A DNA stretch of 64,000 bases, from assembly GCF_028618435.1 (NCBI RefSeq), contig NZ_JAQISW010000001.1, forward strand, positions 186,001-250,000, in the 5' to 3' direction. Position numbers and translations under genes: made by a program. The notes under the pieces were generated by a model. It worked only from the letters and a program-made list of their open reading frames with translations, was not told where the DNA came from and made no database searches. The DNA comes from Bartonella sp. MM73XJBT.G (lineage in GTDB: Bacteria > Pseudomonadota > Alphaproteobacteria > Rhizobiales > Rhizobiaceae). Shown in pieces: positions 9,433-19,177 of this stretch. How positions within the stretch are numbered: position 1 is the first letter of the stretch; each line of letters starts with the position of its first letter.

Positions 9433-9501
9433 ATCTTTTCTCCATGAACAGTGTAAAGTGATAAATCTAAAACATGATTTATAATGATGGATGCATTTTG
9501 T

Positions 9502-10188
9502 TTAAGAATCAGATTTGTCCTTTTCTGGAAAAAGTCCCTGTGAATGTTTTAAGATAAGAGGCATTTGGGTAAGCATGAAAATAACTGTTATAGGCATCAC
9601 ACCAAATACCTTAAAACTCGTCCAAAAATTATCGCTAAAATTGCGCCAAATTATTTCATTCAAAAGAGCAAGAAAAACGAAAAAAAATGCCCAACGATAG
9701 GTCAGTTTGTGCCATCCTAAATTATCGAGTGTTAAAGTAGAATCAAGCGCATAACGCAACAATGGTTTTTTAAAAAACATCCCACCAAAAAGAATAACAG
9801 CAAATAAACTATTAATGATTGTTGGCTTCATTTTTATGAAAGTTTCATTATGAAGCCAGAGCGTTAAAAAGCCAAAAACGAGAACAAATATTCCCGAAAT
9901 AAGAGGCATAATAGGAATTTGTCTTGCAAGGATCCATGATAAGCTTAGAGAAATAATAATAGCTACCATAAAAATAGCTGTTGCTGGGAAAATGGGTTTG
10001 CTAAAATTTTGAAAAAATTCAATGTTTCTTATTAACCATTCTCCCTTGTAATTGGCAAAAAAGAAGGCGACCAATGGTCCCATTTCTAAGAGAAATTTAA
10101 ATGTTGGTGTGAGATGCGTTTTTTTATTGTTGTTCATATTTTTCTCAGAATTATTGTGTGAATTAGGGTTCGTTAAAGGTTGTTTCAT
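9502..10188 (-). CDS. yciB: YciB/IspZ family inner-membrane septation protein
   Basis: Polytopic inner-membrane protein with about five to six hydrophobic segments. The family opening FKFLLEMGPLVAFFFANYKGEWL is clear, and so is the ALLNEIIWRNFSDNFWTSFKVFGVMP region. YciB proteins affect cell envelope integrity and septation, but the mechanism is not settled. The start at 10188 overlaps the ftsY stop as ATGA and has AGGA upstream. A later in-frame ATG at 10137 would remove the polar 17-residue extension. 228 residues with the longer start. Confidence 0.9.
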   Translation of the reverse strand: MKQPLTNPNSHNNSEKNMNNNKKTHLTPTFKFLLEMGPLVAFFFANYKGEWLIRNIEFFQNFSKPIFPATAIFMVAIIISLSLSWILARQIPIMPLISGIFVLVFGFLTLWLHNETFIKMKPTIINSLFAVILFGGMFFKKPLLRYALDSTLTLDNLGWHKLTYRWAFFFVFLALLNEIIWRNFSDNFWTSFKVFGVMPITVIFMLTQMPLILKHSQGLFPEKDKSDS

Positions 10189-11369
10189 ACATGTTTTCCT
10201 ACAATAGTTTCGGCAAAGTCAGAAGCAGAAAAAGGTTGAAGGTCTTCAATATTCTCTCCTACACCGATAAAATAAATGGGTAATTTATATTTTGCTGCGA
10301 TCGCGACAAGAATTCCCCCGCGTGCAGTCCCATCTAGTTTTGTCATAACTAAACCATTTACACCGGCAATATCGCAGAAAATACCTACTTGGCTAAGTGC
10401 ATTTTGCCCGGTGGTTGCATCAAGCGTTTGAAGGATTGTATGCGGCGCTTGGGGGGAGTGTTTTCTTAAAACACGAATAATTTTTGCCAGCTCATCCATC
10501 AATTCAGTTTTATTTTGTAAACGTCCTGCTGTATCAATAATTAATACATCACTGTTTTCTGTTTTTGCTTTCTCAAAAGCATCAAACGCTAAACTAGCCG
10601 CGTCTGCTCCTAGTTTGGTGGAAATAACAGGAGAACCTGTGCGTTCACCCCAAATATGTAATTGCTCAATCGCTGCGGCTCGAAAAGTATCACCAGCAGC
10701 AAGCATAACTTTTAGTCCTCCCTCCGTTAATTTGGCTGCAAGTTTTCCAATAGTTGTCGTTTTTCCAGTACCATTTACACCGACCAGCAAAATAACATGA
10801 GGCTTATGATTGAGATCAAGCTCTAATGGTCTTGCTACAGGTTTCAAGACTTTTTTGATTTCATTAGCAACAATCATATGAATATCATCTGGGGAGAGAT
10901 CTTTTTCATAACGACTGGAAGCTAAAGTATTTGTGATGTGTGTTGCTGTTTCTACACCAAGATCAGCTTGAATAAGAATATCTTCGAGCTCTTGCAATGT
11001 CTCTTCATCAAGTTTTCTTTTAACAAAGAGGTCGCTAATTGATCCACTTAGGTGTTGTGAAGAAAGGGCTAAACCTTTTTTAAGGCGTCCAAACCACGCT
11101 GTCTTTTTTTGTTCAACAGCGGATGCAGGTAAAGTTTCTTCGCTCTTTTTTTCACGAACGGTATTTGTAACAATAACTTTGCCATGAGAGGGAATTTTTC
11201 TAGTATCGTCTTCAACAGATGGAGTTTTCTCATCATATTTTGCAGATGTTGTCTTTTGACTTTCTATTTGTTCTGTTTTTTCTTTTTCTTTATCATCTTC
11301 ATAAGAAGGTGAAACCCGTTCTTCAGATTTTTTAAAAGAAAATATTTTTTTTATAAAAGATTTCGTCAT
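10185..11369 (-). CDS. ftsY: signal recognition particle receptor FtsY
   Basis: GTPase receptor that docks SRP-ribosome complexes at the inner membrane. An acidic/lysine-rich N-terminal A domain is followed by the N domain and the G domain with GVNGTGKTTTIGKLAAKL, DTAGRLQNK and TKLDGTARGG. The ATG at 11369 is preferred, with AGGA 8 bases upstream, over the in-frame TTG at 11387, giving 394 residues. It overlaps yciB by 4 bases and lies 14 bases after mtaB. Confidence 0.96.
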   Translation of the reverse strand: MTKSFIKKIFSFKKSEERVSPSYEDDKEKEKTEQIESQKTTSAKYDEKTPSVEDDTRKIPSHGKVIVTNTVREKKSEETLPASAVEQKKTAWFGRLKKGLALSSQHLSGSISDLFVKRKLDEETLQELEDILIQADLGVETATHITNTLASSRYEKDLSPDDIHMIVANEIKKVLKPVARPLELDLNHKPHVILLVGVNGTGKTTTIGKLAAKLTEGGLKVMLAAGDTFRAAAIEQLHIWGERTGSPVISTKLGADAASLAFDAFEKAKTENSDVLIIDTAGRLQNKTELMDELAKIIRVLRKHSPQAPHTILQTLDATTGQNALSQVGIFCDIAGVNGLVMTKLDGTARGGILVAIAAKYKLPIYFIGVGENIEDLQPFSASDFAETIVGKHV

Positions 11370-11383
11370 AAGAGTTTTCCTGT

Positions 11384-12667
11384 TCAAGCAGCATTTAATT
11401 TTGGAAGGACAGCAATCAATTTATTGCTATCATGGTCAATGATAAGAGCTTGAACAATTGTTCCTGCTTTTGCACCTTTAATTTGTGTCAGAGTATAATC
11501 TTCTGTTCGTCCAATTTCATCTTTTTCAACGAGAATTGTTTGCTGGCTATTTTGTAAGCGAGCAAGATGTTTTTGGTAAGCCTCTTCACCTACTTTACGC
11601 AATTTTTCAGCGCGCACTTTAACTATTCTACGGTTGACTTGTGGCATTCTTGCGGCTGGTGTTCCTTCTCTTGGACTAAAGGGGAAAATATGAAGATGGG
11701 TTAAATTACAATCTTTGATTAAAGCAAGACTGTTTTGAAACATCTCTTCTGTTTCCGTAGGAAAACCAGCTATTAAGTCGGCACCATAAACCATTGTAGG
11801 GCGTTTGGAACGCAATTCTTGGCAAAATTGAATAGCATGTTCACGCAAATGACGACGTTTCATCCGTTTTAAAATCATATTATCACCTGCTTGCAAGGAT
11901 AAATGCAAATGGGGCATGATCCTTTTCTCATAGGCTAAAAGATTGATAAGTTCTTCGTCTGCTTCAATAGAATCAATAGATGAGAGGCGTAATCGGGCCA
12001 AATCGGGGATATGATGTAAAATGGCTGATGTTAATTTTCCTAGAGTTGCTTTTCCAGGAAGATCATGACCATAACTTGTAAGGTCAACACCTGTAAGGAC
12101 CACTTCTTGAATTCCCTCGCCTGTCAGCTTTTTAATTTGTTCAATGACAGCTCCCATGGGAACTGAACGTGATGGTCCGCGTCCATAAGGGATAATGCAA
12201 AATGTACAGCGATGATCGCATCCATTTTGTACTTGTACAAAAGCGCGGGTGCGTTCTTGCATTGCACTGACCATATGGGGAGCAATTTTTTGCACTTCCA
12301 TGATGTCATTGATACGCACCTTTTCGGAATGGTTTATGCCAAAATCAGGAAGTTGACGATAAGAATGGGCGTGAAGTTTATCTTCGTTCCCTAAAACGAG
12401 ATCGACTTCTGTCATGGAGGCAAAATTTTGTCCTTCTGTTTGAGCTGCACATCCTGTGACAATAATGCGGGCATGAGGATTTTTCCTTCTCGCTTTGCGG
12501 ATAGCTTGTTTTGCTTGTCGCACAGCTTCAGCTGTGACAGCACAGGTATTAAAAATAATAGCACCATCTTTGAGCTGATCTAGACCTGAAGAAGCACTTT
12601 CTTTACGAATAATTTCCGATTCGTAGCTATTGAGTCGACAACCGAAAGTTACAATTTCTATCGTCAT
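11384..12667 (-). CDS. mtaB: tRNA t6A37 methylthiotransferase MtaB
   Basis: Radical-SAM enzyme that converts t6A37 to ms2t6A in tRNAs. The N-terminal methylthiotransferase domain starts IEIVTFGCRLN, and the radical-SAM cysteines are in CDHRCTFC. A C-terminal TRAM-like domain follows. The ATG overlaps the stop of dapF (TGATG), which fixes the start and gives 427 residues. It is cotranscribed with dapF and ftsY. Confidence 0.92.
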   Translation of the reverse strand: MTIEIVTFGCRLNSYESEIIRKESASSGLDQLKDGAIIFNTCAVTAEAVRQAKQAIRKARRKNPHARIIVTGCAAQTEGQNFASMTEVDLVLGNEDKLHAHSYRQLPDFGINHSEKVRINDIMEVQKIAPHMVSAMQERTRAFVQVQNGCDHRCTFCIIPYGRGPSRSVPMGAVIEQIKKLTGEGIQEVVLTGVDLTSYGHDLPGKATLGKLTSAILHHIPDLARLRLSSIDSIEADEELINLLAYEKRIMPHLHLSLQAGDNMILKRMKRRHLREHAIQFCQELRSKRPTMVYGADLIAGFPTETEEMFQNSLALIKDCNLTHLHIFPFSPREGTPAARMPQVNRRIVKVRAEKLRKVGEEAYQKHLARLQNSQQTILVEKDEIGRTEDYTLTQIKGAKAGTIVQALIIDHDSNKLIAVLPKLNAA

Positions 12668-13518
12668 CAAAAGTGATCCTTTTTGTAGCACCCTGTTAAA
12701 GGGTTTAAAAAACCACTAAATTGATATTTTATGGGTCCTGTCATAATAATGTGATTATCTTCTCGGTAAAAAATATTAAGTGTTCCCCTTGGTAAGTTTA
12801 CATCAATATGGCGCTGTGCCAGACCACGTCGGTAAGCGGCCACTGCACTGGCACATGCAGCACTCCCACATGCTTGTGTTAGGCCTGCTCCTCGCTCCCA
12901 TGTACGTAAATTTAGACTTTTCTTTGACGTTATGCAAGCAATGGAAATATTGCACCGTTCTGGAAAAAGGGAATCATGTTCAAGTATTGGTCCGTATTTT
13001 TCTAATGGAATATGTTGAAGATCACTTTCAACAAAAAAGATAGCGTGGAGATTGCCAATAGAGACAAGACAAGCATCTTTTAGGGGACCAGCTGTAATTT
13101 CTACATGATTGGTATCAACTATTTCACGTGAAACAGGCATCTCTTTTGCATTGAAATTTGGGCATCCCATATCAACAGAAATGAGATTATCTGTTTGGTA
13201 TTTTCCTTCGATTACTCCAGCGGGGGTTTCTAAACGAAAATTTTCACCAAAATTGTGATTTTTAAGCCATGCAATGACGCAGCGGGTACCATTGCCACAA
13301 GCTTTAGCCTTTGAACCATCAGCATTCCATATTTCGATGCGGAAGTCGGCTTCGTTTTGGGTTGGTGTGTGGATAGCCATGATTTGATCAAAATGCATTT
13401 CAGGATCTGCTGATAAAGCAAGAATTGCTTGTAGTGTAAGAGCCTGTGTGTTTTCGCGCATATCGGCAACAATAATTTGATTTCCAAGACCATCCATTTT
13501 GCTAAATGGCGTTTTCAT
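12667..13518 (-). CDS. dapF: diaminopimelate epimerase
   Basis: Interconverts LL- and meso-diaminopimelate for lysine and peptidoglycan synthesis. The two catalytic cysteine regions are ACGNGTRC and QACGSAACA. The length of 283 residues is typical. A parS-like site lies in the coding region at 13120-13135 and, on the coding strand, encodes Val-Ser-Arg-Glu-Ile, much as in rsmG. First gene of the dapF-mtaB-ftsY-yciB series. Confidence 0.95.
   Translation of the reverse strand: MKTPFSKMDGLGNQIIVADMRENTQALTLQAILALSADPEMHFDQIMAIHTPTQNEADFRIEIWNADGSKAKACGNGTRCVIAWLKNHNFGENFRLETPAGVIEGKYQTDNLISVDMGCPNFNAKEMPVSREIVDTNHVEITAGPLKDACLVSIGNLHAIFFVESDLQHIPLEKYGPILEHDSLFPERCNISIACITSKKSLNLRTWERGAGLTQACGSAACASAVAAYRRGLAQRHIDVNLPRGTLNIFYREDNHIIMTGPIKYQFSGFLNPLTGCYKKDHF
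13120..13135. promoter_or_regulatory. parS-like site 4, inside dapF
   Basis: TATTTCACGTGAAACA has one mismatch (position 2) to the parS consensus. It lies about 6 kb beyond parB. Confidence 0.7.
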
Positions 13519-13739
13519 GAAACTTCTCTATTCCAAAGATTACTTATCAAAGGATATATGACTAAAAATCTTATAAATTTCTAGTGTTAATAAATATAAA
13601 CCCAGGTACATAAATTATTTCGTTTAAAATAAGGAATTTTAATCCTGTTTTTTTAATTTGTTAATTTATCTTTGTAATTATAAAAATATTCACTTAATTT
13701 TTTGTGAGTTTATTTATTGTCATGGGAGAGAGTACAGAT

Positions 13740-14273
13740 ATGTCGTTTTCAAAAATTTCGTTTTTCGTTGCAATGTCAACTGTAATGCTTTTAGGGGGAT
13801 GTTCAACAACGCGGTTTGACAGTAATGATAATAGTAACGCATTAGAAGTTTTTTATCCATCTCAACCAATGACAACCTTGGAAGTATCTGCTTCTTCGTT
13901 GGAATCTGAAGCTGCAAATGCTTCGATGTATGAGAAAGGAGATTCTCAGAGCGATGGACGAATGGCTAGTCTCGAATTACCAAGTAATGCTACTGATTTG
14001 TTTCCTGCAAGTATTGCTGGGGTATGGAATCTTTCTATTGGGGGTAAAGTTTGTCGGATTGCAACGCCACAAACAAAGTTTGGACAAGGGTACAGAGCTG
14101 GTCCTTTACACTGCTCAGGAATTATTTCCCAGGTGAGGTCGTGGGCTGTTAAAGGAAAAAGATTATATTTTTATAATAGTTCTGGACGTGTTATCGTTGC
14201 TCTTTATTCTTCAAATGTTGATCATTTTGAGGGACGTACACTTGATGATCATCCCGTTGTTTTAAGCCGTTAG
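13740..14273 (+). CDS. omp19: outer-membrane lipoprotein Omp19, protease-inhibitor-like
   Basis: The 177-residue product has a signal peptide and lipobox LGGC with Cys21. A disordered Ser/Ala-rich linker follows, and the C-terminal domain has AGVWNLSIGGKVCRIATPQT, YRAGPLHC and SWAVKGK. This matches the Inh-type inhibitor fold of Brucella Omp19, also 177 residues, which inhibits host proteases and is an immunogen. The ATG at 13740 is chosen because GGAGAG lies 9 bases upstream. Inhibitor activity here is inferred from the family. Confidence 0.88.
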   Translation: MSFSKISFFVAMSTVMLLGGCSTTRFDSNDNSNALEVFYPSQPMTTLEVSASSLESEAANASMYEKGDSQSDGRMASLELPSNATDLFPASIAGVWNLSIGGKVCRIATPQTKFGQGYRAGPLHCSGIISQVRSWAVKGKRLYFYNSSGRVIVALYSSNVDHFEGRTLDDHPVVLSR

Positions 14274-14371
14274 ATCATTTTTGACCGTTTATAAAAAAAT
14301 AAGCTATATGAGCGGGTTTGTGAAAAGAATTTGTATTCTTTATTGAAAACGGTTGGAAAAAGGTTGTTTGG

Positions 14372-15571
14372 ATGGTTCTGGTTTCAACGCGCTATAAGGA
14401 GTTGGTTTCTAAAGGAAAAGTTAGTTTTGATCCAGCTCAATTGGCTGTAACAGAGCACTTTGATCATTTATTAAAGAAAATTTTGGAACAAAATACTTCT
14501 CGTTCTTGGTCTTGTATGTTTTGGTCTTTTTTAAAAAGAATATTTAAAAGGAAAAGACAAAATTTTGCTCGTGTTACAAAACAAGAGGATGAAAGTAGCT
14601 TTTTTCAGGGGTTATATATTTATGGTGAAGTAGGACGAGGAAAAACCATGCTGATGGATTTGTTTTTTTCTTGTTTGCCTAAGAGTAATAAAAAACGCGC
14701 TCATTTTAATGATTTTATGGCTGATGTGCATGAACGTATTAATTTTTATCGTCAAGCATCGGGGCATGCAAAGTCTAAACAAGATAATCCTATTTTAGCT
14801 GTTGCTGAAGATCTTTCACGAGAAGCAAAGGTGCTTTGTTTTGATGAATTTAGTGTAACAGATATTGCTGATGCTATGGTGTTGGGGCGGCTTGTTTCTG
14901 CTTTGTTTGATAAAAAAATTTTCTTTATTGCGACTTCAAATGTGGCGCCGAATAACCTCTATTATAACGGTTTAAATCGTGAACTTTTTTTGCCTTTTAT
15001 TGAAGTTTTGAAAACATATGTTCGTGTTGTTAATCTTGACGCAAAAACAGATTATCGTCTTGAAAAATCGAATCTACAGCCTGTGTATGTAACGCCATTA
15101 GGGAAAAAAGCAGATGAATGTATGGACCAAGCATGGGCACTTGTGTTGCAAGGAGATAAAGAAAGATCTGATGAGCTTTCTATAAGAGGGCGCCTTATTC
15201 CTATTCCACGTTTTGCTGCGGGTTGTGCACGCTTTGATTATCGAGACTTGTGTGTAAAGCCTTTGGCTGCATCTGAGTATTTGGTGTTAGGGGAGCAATA
15301 TCATACGATTTTTATCGATAATGTACCGATTATGGATGACACATGTCGCAATGAAGCAAAACGGTTTATTTTGCTTATTGATATTCTTTATGAACGTCAC
15401 ATCCGATTATTTATGTCGGCAGCAGCAAGGGTGGAGGATTTGTATAAGGGTTATGCTCAGACTGCGGAAACATTTGAATTTCAAAGAACACAGTCACGTC
15501 TTTTTGAAATGCAAAGTTACGATTATTTGAAGCTTTGGAAAGAACATTTTCTTTTGAAGAAGAAGCTTTGA
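14372..15571 (+). CDS. zapE: cell division ATPase ZapE (AFG1 family)
   Basis: AAA-like ATPase of the AFG1/ZapE family. In E. coli ZapE acts at the division site; mitochondrial AFG1 helps degrade respiratory subunits. The P-loop GEVGRGKT is at about residues 86-93, and Walker B is VLCFDEFSVTDIADAM. The conserved ATSNVAPNNLYYNGLNRE segment is present. At 399 residues it is full length. It sits directly before the TCA-cycle genes, as often seen in Rhizobiales. Confidence 0.92.
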   Translation: MVLVSTRYKELVSKGKVSFDPAQLAVTEHFDHLLKKILEQNTSRSWSCMFWSFLKRIFKRKRQNFARVTKQEDESSFFQGLYIYGEVGRGKTMLMDLFFSCLPKSNKKRAHFNDFMADVHERINFYRQASGHAKSKQDNPILAVAEDLSREAKVLCFDEFSVTDIADAMVLGRLVSALFDKKIFFIATSNVAPNNLYYNGLNRELFLPFIEVLKTYVRVVNLDAKTDYRLEKSNLQPVYVTPLGKKADECMDQAWALVLQGDKERSDELSIRGRLIPIPRFAAGCARFDYRDLCVKPLAASEYLVLGEQYHTIFIDNVPIMDDTCRNEAKRFILLIDILYERHIRLFMSAAARVEDLYKGYAQTAETFEFQRTQSRLFEMQSYDYLKLWKEHFLLKKKL

Positions 15572-15789
15572 TTATACTTTTACCTTTACGTAAACTGTAA
15601 AAACAATAACTCTTTGAAATTAAAGAAATGTAATAATTCTGTTGTATTTTTTTAAAATTCACTTTATCGATACATCATGATAATTTTCTAATAGTTGTTT
15701 CTGCGGAGGGTTGTTGTTTCTGTAAGAGGAGAAATTTGTAAAATTCATTTCTTTACTGCTTTTTATGATATTGTTTAAATGTGGTTTAA

Positions 15790-16821
<1,032 letters not shown>

Positions 16822-16910
16822 AAAAACAAGTTTTCTTTCATTAAAATAAAGTATTGATAATATTAGAATTTTAGGATTAATAATAATCTATAAAAGAAAA
16901 GGATAAATGC

Positions 16911-18107
16911 ATGAATATCCATGAGTATCAGGCCAAACGTCTTCTTCATGAATATGGAGCACCCATTGCAAATGGTGTTGCTATTTATTCTGTAGAACAA
17001 GCTGAAAAATGGGCAAAGAAACTGCCTGGACCTCTCTATGTAGTTAAAAGTCAGATACACGCTGGTGGTCGTGGTAAGGGTAAGTTTAAAGAACTTGGTC
17101 TTGATGCAAAGGGGGGTGTTCGGCTTGCACAATCTGTTGAAGAAGTCGTTGCAAATGTTCAAGAAATGTTGGGCAAAACTTTAGTAACCAAACAAACTGG
17201 TCCAGAAGGTAAACAAGTCAATCGTCTTTATATTGAAGATGGTGCTGATATTGAACGCGAGCTTTATCTTTCTCTTTTGGTTGATCGGAGTGTTGGTCGG
17301 ATCGCTTTTGTTGTTTCAACAGAAGGTGGAATGGATATTGAAACGGTTGCTGAAGAGACACCAGAAAAAATCTTTACTCTGCCCATTGAGGTGGTCGAGG
17401 GTGTTACCTCAGCTGATTGTGGAAGACTTTGTGATGCATTGGGATTGCAAGGGTGTGCACGAGAAGATGGTGAAAAGCTTTTTCCAATTCTCTATAAGGC
17501 ATTTTGTGAAAAAGATATGAGTCTTTTAGAAATTAATCCACTTATTGTGATGAAAGATGGTCACTTGCGCGTTCTGGATGCAAAAGTTTCTTTTGATAAT
17601 AATGCGTTGTTTCGTCATCCAGATATTTTAGAATTACGCGATCTTTCAGAAGAAGATCCAAAAGAAATCGAAGCCTCAAAGCATGATCTTGCTTATGTTG
17701 CTCTTGAAGGCACAATTGGTTGTATGGTCAATGGTGCGGGGCTTGCGATGGCAACCATGGATATCATTAAGCTTTATGGAGCTGAACCGGCAAATTTTTT
17801 GGATGTTGGTGGTGGCGCATCAAAAGAAAAGGTGACAGCTGCTTTTAAAATTATTACAGCTGATCCAAATGTTAAAGGCATTTTGGTTAACATTTTTGGT
17901 GGTATTATGCGTTGTGATGTTATTGCTGAAGGTGTGGTTGCTGCTGTGCGTGAAGTTGGTTTAAAGGTTCCCTTAGTTGTTCGTCTTGAAGGAACGAATG
18001 TTGAGCAGGGTAAAGCAATTATCAAGGACAGTGGTTTGAATGTTATTCCCGCTGATGATTTAGATGATGCTGCTAAAAAAATTGTTGTAGCCGTGAAGGG
18101 AGCTTAA
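16911..18107 (+). CDS. sucC: succinyl-CoA synthetase beta subunit
   Basis: ATP-grasp subunit of the enzyme that makes ATP or GTP from succinyl-CoA. The protein begins [18 protein letters not shown] and has the nucleotide-binding motif [10 protein letters not shown] and the C-terminal [12 protein letters not shown]. 398 residues, standard. It is followed after 3 bases by sucD. Confidence 0.97.
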   Translation: MNIHEYQAKRLLHEYGAPIANGVAIYSVEQAEKWAKKLPGPLYVVKSQIHAGGRGKGKFKELGLDAKGGVRLAQSVEEVVANVQEMLGKTLVTKQTGPEGKQVNRLYIEDGADIERELYLSLLVDRSVGRIAFVVSTEGGMDIETVAEETPEKIFTLPIEVVEGVTSADCGRLCDALGLQGCAREDGEKLFPILYKAFCEKDMSLLEINPLIVMKDGHLRVLDAKVSFDNNALFRHPDILELRDLSEEDPKEIEASKHDLAYVALEGTIGCMVNGAGLAMATMDIIKLYGAEPANFLDVGGGASKEKVTAAFKIITADPNVKGILVNIFGGIMRCDVIAEGVVAAVREVGLKVPLVVRLEGTNVEQGKAIIKDSGLNVIPADDLDDAAKKIVVAVKGA

Positions 18108-18110
18108 GTT

Positions 18111-19013
18111 ATGTCGATTCTTGTGAATAAAGAGACGAAAATTCTCGTTCAAGGGCTTACAGGAAAAACAGGAACATTTCATACAGAACAGGCTCTTGCT
18201 TATCATGGCACGCAAATGGTTGGTGGTGTTAATCCTAAAAAGGGGGGTGAGACATGGGGGGGGTCAAAAGGTGAAACTCTTCCTATCTTTGCTAGTGTTT
18301 CAGAAGCAAAAGAAAAAACAGGTGCTGATGCTTCCGTTATTTATGTTCCTCCTTCAGGGGCTGCGGCAGCTATTATAGAAGCAATTGAGGCTGAAGTTCG
18401 TTTAATTATCTGTATTACGGAAGGCATTCCCGTTATGGATATGGTCAAGGTAAAGGCGCGATTAGAAAATTCAAAATCTCGTCTTATTGGTCCTAATTGT
18501 CCTGGTATTCTCACACCAAACGAATGTAAAATTGGTATTATGCCTGGTTCTATTTTTAGAAAAGGTTCTGTTGGTGTTGTTTCAAGGTCTGGAACTTTAA
18601 CTTATGAGGCTGTTTTTCAAACGAGTCAGGAAGGTCTTGGACAAACAACCGCTATAGGGATTGGGGGTGATCCTGTTAAGGGAACTGAATTTGTTGATGT
18701 GTTGGAAATGTTTTTAGCAGATGATGAAACTCAATCTATTGTTATGATTGGTGAAATTGGTGGTTCTGCTGAAGAAGAAGCAGCACAGTTCCTCCAAGAT
18801 GAAGCGAGAAAAGGTCGTAAAAAGCCAGTTGTTGGTTTTATTGCTGGTCGTACGGCTCCTCCAGGACGTACAATGGGGCATGCTGGTGCTGTTATTTCTG
18901 GTGGTAAAGGTGGGGCAGAAGATAAAATTGCAGCAATGGAATCAGCAGGGATTCGTGTGTCTCCTTCACCATCACAGATAGGTAAGACTTTGATGTCAGT
19001 TTTGAAAGGCTAA
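18111..19013 (+). CDS. sucD: succinyl-CoA synthetase alpha subunit
   Basis: Carries the CoA-binding domain ([12 protein letters not shown]) and the phospho-histidine loop [10 protein letters not shown]. With SucC it forms the heterodimer of the TCA cycle. 300 residues. A strong inverted repeat follows at 19022-19060. Confidence 0.97.
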   Translation: MSILVNKETKILVQGLTGKTGTFHTEQALAYHGTQMVGGVNPKKGGETWGGSKGETLPIFASVSEAKEKTGADASVIYVPPSGAAAAIIEAIEAEVRLIICITEGIPVMDMVKVKARLENSKSRLIGPNCPGILTPNECKIGIMPGSIFRKGSVGVVSRSGTLTYEAVFQTSQEGLGQTTAIGIGGDPVKGTEFVDVLEMFLADDETQSIVMIGEIGGSAEEEAAQFLQDEARKGRKKPVVGFIAGRTAPPGRTMGHAGAVISGGKGGAEDKIAAMESAGIRVSPSPSQIGKTLMSVLKG

Positions 19014-19021
19014 AAGAAAAC

Positions 19022-19060
19022 TTCACCTGAATTAGGAGTATTTTCTTAAATTCAGGTGAA
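19022..19060 (+). terminator. 12-bp hairpin between sucD and sucA
   Basis: TTCACCTGAATT at 19022-19033 pairs perfectly with AATTCAGGTGAA at 19049-19060 across a 15-base loop. On the plus strand only AAAGC follows, with no U run, so it may stabilise or process mRNA rather than end it. On the minus strand the stem is followed by a T-rich tract. Confidence 0.5.
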
Positions 19061-19177
19061 AAAGCTTGAGTATAAAAAGCAAAAATTTTTTGAATGTTCG
19101 ACCCCTCATCTGCTTTGTAAGCATTTAAGGATCGAAGAAAGATATAAGGAGACGGAATAGATGTTCCGGAGAGATAT

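Noticed and set aside
19022-19060. Classical intrinsic terminator after sucD
   Set aside because: The stem is strong but no U run follows on the plus strand, and sucA belongs to the same functional block.
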